Origin: Ruania zhangjianzhongii
GTDB taxonomy: Bacteria; Actinomycetota; Actinomycetes; Actinomycetales; Beutenbergiaceae
Direction: 5' to 3'
Length of the DNA: 64,000 nt
NCBI RefSeq assembly: GCF_008000995.1
Contig: NZ_CP042828.1
Location: 4,950,882 to 5,014,881 of the forward strand
The translations under genes were made by a program, and so were the position numbers. The notes beneath the pieces were generated by a model, which was not told the DNA's origin, searched no databases, and saw only the letters and a list, made by a program, of their open reading frames with translations. The first letter of the stretch is position 1; every line of letters starts with the position of its first letter. This document shows positions 57,255-64,000 of the stretch, piece after piece.

Positions 57255-60143
57255 ATGCACAGCAGCAGGATTCGTCTCGGGACCCGGGCGCTGGCCGCCC
57301 TGGCCACCAGCACCGCCATGGTCACCGCGCTCCTGGTAGCGCCCGCGAGCGCGGATGAACCCACCGCTCCCGCGGCGCCGGCCGACGAGGCGCCGGTGAC
57401 CGTCCCGGCGCTGCAGCAGTGGGAACCCGGCGGGGAGAACTTCGCGCTCGGCCGCGGGGCGATCCAGCTGCGCGTCGACCCCCAGTACGCCGACGAACTC
57501 ACCGACGATGCCACCACCTTCGCCACGGACCTGGAGGCGCTCACCGGCCGTCACGTCGTCGTGCAGGTCAAGGGCACCAGCCCCGGCCGTGGACCGGGCG
57601 TCATCCAGTTGACGCTCGATCCGGACTGGACCGAGCATGGCGCCGAGTCGAGCCGAATCACCGTGGATCACGACGTCACGATCGCCGGACCGACGGACGA
57701 CGGCGTCTTCCTCGGCACCCGGAGCGTCCTGCAGATGCTCTCCCACGACCGCACCATCCCCGGCGGCGTCGCGACCGACTGGCCGGGCTATGCCGAACGA
57801 AGCTTCATGGTGGACAACGGCCGCCAGTACTTCACGCCCGAGTGGGCGCGCCGGCAGATCCGGGAGCTCGCCTCCCTGAAGTACAACGAGTTCCACTGGC
57901 ACATCGCGGACAATGCCGGCTTCCGGATCGAGTCCAGGACCCACCCGGAGATCGTCTCGCCTGAGCACTGGACCCAGGAGCAGGTCACCGAGCTGGTGGA
58001 GTACGCCGCCCGGTACCACATCGAGATCATTCCCGAGATCGACATGCCCGGGCACATGCAGTACGCGCTCCGCGAGCACCCCGAACTGCAGGTCGTCGAT
58101 GCCGACGGCAACCGCAACACCCGCAACCTCGACCCCACCAATCCCGAAGCACGGCAGTTCGTGCAGGAGATCCTCGACGAGTTGATCCCCCTCTTCCCGG
58201 GCCGGTACGTGCACACCGGAGGGGATGAGTTCACCGGCGACTGGGACGCGTACCCGGTGCTGACCAACTGGGCACAGGAGAAGTACGGCCCGGAGGCCAA
58301 CGCCCACGACGCGGTGCTCGACTTCACCAATTTCGTCAACGACGTCGTCCAGGCGCACGGCAAGACCATGCGGATGTGGAACGACGGCGCCCAGGGCGGC
58401 GCCGTACTCCAGGCCGACACAGACATCGTGCTGGAGTACTGGTCCGACCAGCACGGCGATGTCACCGCGCAGGAGTTCCTCGATCGGGGCTACCAACTGA
58501 TCAACGCCAATCGCAACGTGCTCTACGGCGTACCGGGGGCGACGCCGACCTGGAACAACCTCGATCCCCGCAAGATCACCGAGGACTGGGATATGGGTCA
58601 GTGGCACGACGCCGTGGCCCCCAACACCACCGATCCACACGCCGAGGGCATCCTCGGGGGGCAGATCCACCTCTGGAACGACTCCCCCGGCACCGCCACC
58701 GAAGAACAGATCTCCGGACGGCTGCATATGCCGCTCCGGGCGATGGCACAGCAGCTCTGGGACTCCGACCTCGACGGCGGGTGGGACGCGCTGGCCGGGC
58801 GAGTCTTCGCCGTCGGGCAGGAACCTCAGTGGGCGCTGCTGGACGGACCCGATCCGAACCTCGCACACGGAGCTCTCGTCTGGTCCACCGGCCGGGAACG
58901 GCCGGACTGCCACGAATCGATGCTCACCGATGGCGACCCCAGCACCCGCTGGTGCGGGCCGAAGGTCACTCCACAGTCGGTGGTGCTCGACCTCGGCCAC
59001 CAGGTCGATCTCGGCACGGTGATCCTGGACTGGGAGTCAGCCTATGCGGGCGCGTACTCCGTGGAGGCGTCCACAGATCTGAGCACGTGGACCACGCTGG
59101 CCACCACCGAGGACGGCGACGGCGGGCTGGATCGCCATGCGATCAGCGGCGAGGGCCGTTACCTCCGGCTGACGATGACCGAGCGCGGCACTCAGTGGGG
59201 GCTGTCCCTGTATGAGATCGAGGTCTACGAGACTGGGGCGCTCATCCCGCGCGACTTCTCGCTGACCGTCGATCCCGCCGTGCTGCTGGCGTCGGCGGAG
59301 CAGCCCGGCGCCGCGACCCTCACCGTGGACAACGCCGGTGACCAGGCGGCGACCCTGAACTGGACTGCCGAGCCGCCCGACGGCGTCACGATCGTCCCCG
59401 CCTCGGGCACCGTGCGCCTCGGGGCGGGCGAGAGCGCCGAGGTGGCGGTAGAGGTCACCGGCCCGGCAGAGCCCGGAACCCTCCGAGTGCCGCTCACGGT
59501 CACCGCGGGTTCGGGCGGTGAGGCGATCCCGGTGGCCGAGGCGGAGCTGGGGGTGTCGGTGCCGCACGCCGCCCTGGCCGATGCATTCTCCGGTGTGTCG
59601 GTCACCGACGATGACGAGGTGAACCCGCCCGGACTCGGTGTCGGCATCGACGGCGCAGGTTCGTCGTATTCGGCGCAGGCGCTGGCCGACCACGGCGTAC
59701 AGCCGGGAACCGAGCTCAGCCGTGAGGGTGTCACTCTGACCTGGCCGGACGTAGATCCGGGGACCGCGAACAACGTGCTCGCGAACGGCCAGAGCGTGCG
59801 GCTTGATGCCTCCGGTAGCCGGATCGGGCTGCTGGCCGCGGGCACCTACGGCACAGTGACCGGCGACTGGGTGGTGCACTACACCGACGGCAGCTCCGAA
59901 ACCGTCGAACTGAGCACACCGGACTGGAGCCAGTCGAACCCCGGTGACTCAGCCATCGTCTCGATGCCGTATCGGAACACCCCGACCGGGCCGACCGACC
60001 GGGCGACCCAGGTGCACTTCCAGTCGATCCCGATCGACCCGGAGCGAACCGTGGCGGCGCTGACCCTGCCGACCGTCTCCGCAACGGCGGTGCGGGGCAC
60101 GCCCGCGTTGCACGTGTTCGCCATCGGGATCGGGTCGTCGTGA
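57255..60143 (+). CDS. Secreted GH20 beta-N-acetylhexosaminidase, multidomain
   Basis: A 962-residue exported enzyme with GGAGGG 9 nt before the ATG and a signal peptide ending PASADE. A GH20b domain (residues about 55-155) is followed by the barrel with YAERSFMVDNGRQYFTPEW, FHWHIADNAGFRIES, IPEIDMPGHM and the catalytic pair HTGGDEF (Asp324-Glu325). Then come an F5/8-type C (discoidin) domain (from about residue 545, CHESMLTDGDPSTRW), an NPCBM-associated NEW3-like domain (ATLTVDNAGDQAATLNW) and a final beta domain. It frees N-acetylhexosamine from chitin fragments, glycans or peptidoglycan. It is coupled to the VOC gene by GTGA. Confidence 0.93.
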   Translation: MHSSRIRLGTRALAALATSTAMVTALLVAPASADEPTAPAAPADEAPVTVPALQQWEPGGENFALGRGAIQLRVDPQYADELTDDATTFATDLEALTGRHVVVQVKGTSPGRGPGVIQLTLDPDWTEHGAESSRITVDHDVTIAGPTDDGVFLGTRSVLQMLSHDRTIPGGVATDWPGYAERSFMVDNGRQYFTPEWARRQIRELASLKYNEFHWHIADNAGFRIESRTHPEIVSPEHWTQEQVTELVEYAARYHIEIIPEIDMPGHMQYALREHPELQVVDADGNRNTRNLDPTNPEARQFVQEILDELIPLFPGRYVHTGGDEFTGDWDAYPVLTNWAQEKYGPEANAHDAVLDFTNFVNDVVQAHGKTMRMWNDGAQGGAVLQADTDIVLEYWSDQHGDVTAQEFLDRGYQLINANRNVLYGVPGATPTWNNLDPRKITEDWDMGQWHDAVAPNTTDPHAEGILGGQIHLWNDSPGTATEEQISGRLHMPLRAMAQQLWDSDLDGGWDALAGRVFAVGQEPQWALLDGPDPNLAHGALVWSTGRERPDCHESMLTDGDPSTRWCGPKVTPQSVVLDLGHQVDLGTVILDWESAYAGAYSVEASTDLSTWTTLATTEDGDGGLDRHAISGEGRYLRLTMTERGTQWGLSLYEIEVYETGALIPRDFSLTVDPAVLLASAEQPGAATLTVDNAGDQAATLNWTAEPPDGVTIVPASGTVRLGAGESAEVAVEVTGPAEPGTLRVPLTVTAGSGGEAIPVAEAELGVSVPHAALADAFSGVSVTDDDEVNPPGLGVGIDGAGSSYSAQALADHGVQPGTELSREGVTLTWPDVDPGTANNVLANGQSVRLDASGSRIGLLAAGTYGTVTGDWVVHYTDGSSETVELSTPDWSQSNPGDSAIVSMPYRNTPTGPTDRATQVHFQSIPIDPERTVAALTLPTVSATAVRGTPALHVFAIGIGSS

Positions 60144-61411
60144 CGGCGCAGGAGTTCGGGGCCGCCGACGGAGTTGGAGATTGGCGGGTGCTCGGCGAGG
60201 TGGCGAGCGCATGGTTCTCGGCGCCGTCCCATGCCGCGGGGGCCGCGCTGGCCCGGCCGCTGGCCGACCTCGACGTACCGGTGGACCTGAGCGTGCGCGC
60301 CACCGGGGTGCGCGCCGACATCGTGCCCACTGGCGGCATGCTCGGGACCACTGAGATGAGTGCGGCACGTGAGGTATCGGCTGCTGCGCGGGCGCTGGAC
60401 CTGGCGGCCGACCCGGCCGTGCTGCAGTCGCTCCGGCTGACGTTCGACGTTCTCGACCGGGCTGCGGTGCAGCCGTTCTGGGAGACGGTCCTGGGGTACG
60501 TGCCCCGCGGTGTGGCGGACATCGCGGACCCGCTGCGCCGGGGGCCCACGATCAGTTTCCAGGACCAGGGTGAGCCCCGACCGCTGCGCAATCGGCTGCA
60601 CCTCGATGCGGTCACCCCGCAACCCGTGGCGCAGGCCGCGCTGGAGGCGGTGCGGGAGCGGAGCGCCGGGTCGATCGCCGAGCACGGGTTCTACGCCACC
60701 GTGGCCGATGCGGAGGGCAACGAGGCCGATCTCCTGCCACTGCAGGACGGCGCCGATGGTTGGGGCGAGCCGGAGACCGAGGACTGGCGGCTCGTGTTCT
60801 CGGCGATGGCCTGGTACCGGGTGGACTCGACCGGGCAGGCCGCCGATCTCATCTCCGCTGCCGCGGAGCTGGCCGACGAGGCGAAACTCGCGCTGGGCAT
60901 CGACCTGCGCCCCGGGTTCGTGGTCCTCGACACGGGTAAGGACCTGTGGGAACAGGATGACGGCTACGAGGTGCTCGCCACGCGGATCCAGGAGCGCGCC
61001 CGAGCGCTCGGGCTCACCGCGGACGTCACGAAGCCCCGGTTCGTGCAGGTGGGCATAGACGCCGCGGACATCCCGGCAGTGCGGCGGTTCTGGTGCGCGG
61101 TGCTCGGCTACCAGGAGGACCCACGCGCCGAGGTCACCGACATCATCGATCCGCGTCAGCTCACCATGCCGCTGTTCTTTCAGGCCGTCGACGCCACGGA
61201 GACCGGGCGGCTCGCGCAGCGCAACCGGATCCACCTTGACGCATTCGTTCCGGGCGACCAGGCGCGGGCTCGGGTGGCGGCCGGGCTGGCCGCCGGTGGA
61301 TCGCTGCTCTCCGACGAGCACGCACCGGCCTGGTGGACGCTGGCCGACCCGGAGGGCAACGAGGTGGACATCAGTGTGGCCTCGGGGCGTCGGCACCACC
61401 GGACTGGATAG
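60140..61411 (+). CDS. VOC-family protein with pterin-dehydratase-like insert
   Basis: A 423-residue protein with two glyoxalase-like modules, LTFDVLDRAAVQPFWETVLG with VADAEGNEADLLP, and FVQVGIDAADIPAVRRFWCA with LADPEGNEVDISV, separated by a 4a-hydroxytetrahydrobiopterin-dehydratase-like segment (GFVVLDTGKDLWEQDDGYEV). This composite is known in actinobacteria but its function is not. The GTG at 60140 overlaps the GH20 stop, so the two are co-translated although their roles look unrelated. Confidence 0.8.
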   Translation: MTAQEFGAADGVGDWRVLGEVASAWFSAPSHAAGAALARPLADLDVPVDLSVRATGVRADIVPTGGMLGTTEMSAAREVSAAARALDLAADPAVLQSLRLTFDVLDRAAVQPFWETVLGYVPRGVADIADPLRRGPTISFQDQGEPRPLRNRLHLDAVTPQPVAQAALEAVRERSAGSIAEHGFYATVADAEGNEADLLPLQDGADGWGEPETEDWRLVFSAMAWYRVDSTGQAADLISAAAELADEAKLALGIDLRPGFVVLDTGKDLWEQDDGYEVLATRIQERARALGLTADVTKPRFVQVGIDAADIPAVRRFWCAVLGYQEDPRAEVTDIIDPRQLTMPLFFQAVDATETGRLAQRNRIHLDAFVPGDQARARVAAGLAAGGSLLSDEHAPAWWTLADPEGNEVDISVASGRRHHRTG

Positions 61412-61537
61412 CGTCGACCCCAGCACGCACCCCGCACGCGACGCGGCGCACTTCCGCCGCGTCGTCCGGGCCGGCCTGCGTGAGCGTTGTTGCTGGTGGT
61501 GGTTCAGAACGTGCCCTTGGATGTCACCCGGCGTTGG

Positions 61538-64000
61538 CTACTGCGCCATGTCGAAGAACCGGGCGTAGTGCCCCTGGAAGGCGACCACGATCGTGTCCGT
61601 GGGACCGTTCCGATGCTTGGCCACGATGATGTCCGCCTCGCCGGCACGGGCCGACTCCTTCTCGTACATGTCCTCACGGTGCAGCAGCACCACGACGTCG
61701 GCATCCTGTTCGATGCTGTTGTGAACCGCTATCCCGTTGGCGATGAAGTTGTGGCTTCCGGCCACAGTGGCGTCGTAGACCGCTTCTTCACCCTCGTACT
61801 CGATGCCGGTGACGGCGTCCCACAGGACATCGTTAGCCGCCATCATGTCAAGTCCCTCATGGTCGAGGACTGCGGCCACCTTTCCTAACCGCTGGCGTGA
61901 CGGCGCATGCTTCCACATCGTTGAGCCGCAGAACTGAGTCCCCATCGCCTTCGCGAACTCGCGGTGCGTGACGTGCTTCTCTGCCAGTACTTCGCGAACG
62001 TCAGCCCACACCTCCTGGGGCACTGTGTCGACGTTAGTGTTCGCCTGCGTCTCACGGATGACTGCGAGCAACTGTTTCGCCTGCTCGCCGCGGGCTCCAT
62101 GGACACCAATTTCCTGGAAGAACCTGCGCTGGTCATCGCAACCGCTCAGGTCCAGGCTGTAGTTCGGGCGGTAGTTGCCCTTGGTCACGGATCGCAGGCG
62201 TGTCGAGATTCCGAACCGCAGCAGAAGGCGGCTCAACCCGTCAATCAGCTGGCGCGACGTCGACGCGTAGTAGACACGACCCGACCGCCCGCTCTTGTTC
62301 ACGGTGACCGAACCGTCGGTACTCCAAAGGTGCTTGATGAATAGGGCAATCTGGCGCTTGGGCAGGTGGAAGACAGGCTCGGGAATGAACTTCTCGTGGC
62401 TGCGCTTGCCGAACAGCTTGTACTCGTCGAGCCACTGGGCGATCGGGTTCCGCCGCCCATGAGTCAGCCGGTAGGGAGCGCGGAGACGCAGCGTGGTGCA
62501 TCTCGCTGCGGCGTAGTCGTCCCGGACCGGCTCGATTCCGAATACTGTTGCCGCGTCCGTGACAGCCGCTAGGTTCGCTTCATCGATAGATGCGTACCGG
62601 ATCGGCTGCCTCGCGACGAATGAGCCGTCACCAAGAAGGTGGGCGAGCATGATGACCTTGCGGTCATCCCACTCCGCCTCGAACTCCGGTGCCGGGACAT
62701 GGCGCGGTACGCCGATCCGGGAACCGACCCTGAGCTCTCCGAGCGGTGTCCAGCCGCCGTAGGTGAGGAACGGGTGGTTCGCCGTGGCGCGCACTTCTTT
62801 GCCGGAGGCGAGCTTCAACCGGTAGACGGGCTTGGTGCCGGTGCTGAAGACATGCGTCAGGTGTCGGCGGACATACTTGAGCCGGTCATCCAGCGCCCAC
62901 ACCGGAACGTCGCGGGAGCCGTTGGCGAGGAGCTCACCCATCGTCACCTCGGCGCCGGTATCGGCACGCAGCACCTTGGTGTCGGCAGTCAAGCAGCCCG
63001 ATTCGCGAAGGTCGCTCATCTGTGGCTTCTTGTCCGTGCGGCCCTCAGAACCACGGTTCAGCTGCGAGATCGCGATCACCGGGACCTCGAGCTCCTTGGC
63101 GAGCAGCTTGATCGCGCGGGAGAACTCCGAGACCTCCTGCTGGCGGGACTCCACTCGCTTGCCGGAGCTCATCAGCTGCAGGTAGTCGATCACCACGAGC
63201 TTCAGGTCGTGCCGCTGCTTCAGGCGACGACACTTGGCCCGGATCTCCATCAGCGACATGTTCGGGCTGTCGTCGATGAACAGCGGCGCCTCGCTCACCC
63301 TGCCCATGGTGCGGGCCAGGCGGGTCCAGTCCTCGTCCCGCATGGTGCCCTTACGCATGTTCTGCAACGGCACCTGGGACTCGGCGGAGAGCATACGCAT
63401 CGAGATCTCGTTGCGGCTCATCTCCAGCGAGAAGATCACCGAGGTCATACCGTTCCTGATCGACGCAGACCGGGCGATATCCAGTCCCAGCGTCGAGTTG
63501 TGGGTCGGGATCATCGACCGCGAGGCCAGATACAGGTGTGACGGATGCCCGATCTCAACGCAGCGCACGGGCACTGACTCCACTCGGCGCACATCGGCGA
63601 CAAACCTCGCGAGGCGACGCGGAGTCGGACGGTGCGCCCGTTCCTTGTGCACCAACTGCTTGCGGGCCAGCCCGAACACTTCGTCCGCCGTGGTAAACGT
63701 CAGTGTGAACGCCGTGCTCGATGCAGCGGACCGTCCTTTGACGCCTCGACGGGTCATGCCGGTGCGATAGCCCAGCGAATGGATCAACTCGCGAACCCCG
63801 AGTACCAACTGCTCGCTGGTCACGGTAAATTGGACCGCGCCAGTAGGCGACACTGTGCCGTCGGTGTCCAGCAACCCAGCAAGCATTTCCCGCCGTTGAC
63901 GCTCGCTCGCGCGCAGGTAGCACTCGGGGATGTGCTTGTTGTTCAACAGGTCGAGGCCTCGGAGTATCGCCTGCACGGTGCCGTGATCAGCCCGGCACTC
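61538..64000 (-). CDS. dnaB: Replicative DNA helicase DnaB with two inteins, 5' part beyond window
   Basis: The C-terminal RecA-like motor of the replicative helicase, interrupted twice. Extein pieces are 62996-63496 (STLGLDIARSASIRN, FSLEMSRNEISMRML, VVIDYLQLMS as Walker B, IAISQLNRGSEGR) and 61538-61717 (SIEQDADVVVLLHRED, IVAKHRNGPTDTI). The first visible intein ends just before Ser of the Walker A GKS, the second is inserted after RESG. The frame is open to base 64000, so the N-terminus, the Walker A loop and the first part of intein 1 are missing. DnaB unwinds DNA at the fork, so both inteins must splice for growth. Confidence 0.95.
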   Translation of the reverse strand, partial: ECRADHGTVQAILRGLDLLNNKHIPECYLRASERQRREMLAGLLDTDGTVSPTGAVQFTVTSEQLVLGVRELIHSLGYRTGMTRRGVKGRSAASSTAFTLTFTTADEVFGLARKQLVHKERAHRPTPRRLARFVADVRRVESVPVRCVEIGHPSHLYLASRSMIPTHNSTLGLDIARSASIRNGMTSVIFSLEMSRNEISMRMLSAESQVPLQNMRKGTMRDEDWTRLARTMGRVSEAPLFIDDSPNMSLMEIRAKCRRLKQRHDLKLVVIDYLQLMSSGKRVESRQQEVSEFSRAIKLLAKELEVPVIAISQLNRGSEGRTDKKPQMSDLRESGCLTADTKVLRADTGAEVTMGELLANGSRDVPVWALDDRLKYVRRHLTHVFSTGTKPVYRLKLASGKEVRATANHPFLTYGGWTPLGELRVGSRIGVPRHVPAPEFEAEWDDRKVIMLAHLLGDGSFVARQPIRYASIDEANLAAVTDAATVFGIEPVRDDYAAARCTTLRLRAPYRLTHGRRNPIAQWLDEYKLFGKRSHEKFIPEPVFHLPKRQIALFIKHLWSTDGSVTVNKSGRSGRVYYASTSRQLIDGLSRLLLRFGISTRLRSVTKGNYRPNYSLDLSGCDDQRRFFQEIGVHGARGEQAKQLLAVIRETQANTNVDTVPQEVWADVREVLAEKHVTHREFAKAMGTQFCGSTMWKHAPSRQRLGKVAAVLDHEGLDMMAANDVLWDAVTGIEYEGEEAVYDATVAGSHNFIANGIAVHNSIEQDADVVVLLHREDMYEKESARAGEADIIVAKHRNGPTDTIVVAFQGHYARFFDMAQ
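61718..62995 (-). other. Intein 2 of DnaB with homing endonuclease domain
   Basis: 426 residues between RESG and SIEQDAD. Splicing residues are Cys1 (CLTADTKV), block B ATANHPF, block F/G SHNFIANGIAVHN with the terminal His-Asn, and Ser+1. The endonuclease has two LAGLIDADG-type motifs, AHLLGDGSF and KHLWSTDGSV, with both acidic residues kept, so it may be active. An added region (residues about 660-700 of the visible frame) contains a possible DNA-binding helix-turn-helix, HREFAKAMGTQFCG. Confidence 0.92.
63497..64000 (-). other. Intein 1 of DnaB, C-terminal part
   Basis: The last 168 residues of an intein inserted at the Walker A loop. MLAGLLDTDGTVSP is the second LAGLIDADG motif and HPSHLYLASRSMIPTHN the C-terminal splicing block, ending in His-Asn before Ser+1. 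The start lies beyond the right edge. Confidence 0.92.

Overview
The window reads as chromosomal DNA of a high-GC Gram-positive actinobacterium. Supporting signs are strong G/C third positions, GTG starts, Actinobacteria-type families (DUF222/HNH protein, stand-alone LigD phosphoesterase domain, NarL-type two-component pair) and many start codons lying 6-7 nt behind a -10-like TAnnnT hexamer (leaderless transcripts). A free-living, saprophytic member of the Micrococcales fits best, but the exact genus is inference.

Layout. 1-6250: a carbohydrate or sugar-acid catabolic locus with a DhaK-type kinase (cut by the left edge), an enolase-superfamily dehydratase, an IclR regulator and a three-gene ABC sugar importer. 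6840-13560: housekeeping and accessory genes (phosphoglycerate mutase, two coupled lipoproteins, a Tudor-like mini protein, a GyrB-like ATPase, an EmrB-type MFS pump, an XRE/membrane protein pair, a HIT hydrolase). 13750-18330: GntR regulator, TRAP transporter (DctPQM) and SDR in one run. 18422-19891: malate:quinone oxidoreductase. 19954-26901: pectin-type polysaccharide locus with a secreted GH2 enzyme, a divergent LacI regulator and a secreted GH28 enzyme, with candidate operators. 27060-34570: LigD-type phosphoesterase, ChaA antiporter, a secreted serine-alanine-glutamine triplet-repeat protein, a membrane-anchored OpuAC-type binding protein, an alpha/beta hydrolase, an SDR and a YdeI-like protein. 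34570-36515: hexanucleotide microsatellite, a cluster of palindromes and a DUF222/HNH endonuclease. 36590-45430: small enzymes (esterase fused out of frame to a broken RibD-like reductase, GNATs, VOC proteins, purple-acid-phosphatase-like enzyme, methyltransferase, aminoglycoside phosphotransferase family). 45709-49200: DoxX-type membrane proteins and a NarL-type two-component system. 49312-51631: an Imm5-like putative immunity protein divergent from a protein carrying the AGN motif found near extracellular contractile injection systems. 51710-57193: MarR/PfpI operon with a 36-bp perfect inverted repeat, an AbiH-type phage-defence gene, an exporter preceded by a tiny leader ORF, an APC permease, and several gene fragments. 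57255-64000: secreted GH20 hexosaminidase coupled to a VOC protein, then dnaB, cut by the right edge and interrupted by two inteins.

The secreted GH2, GH28 and GH20 enzymes, the ABC and TRAP importers and the DhaK/enolase-superfamily pair suggest a life on plant-derived and amino-sugar polymers. The most unusual items are the AGN-motif protein with its Imm5-like neighbour, the SAQ triplet-repeat protein, two candidate leader-ORF arrangements (33096-33153 and 54246-54272), and the doubly intein-split dnaB.
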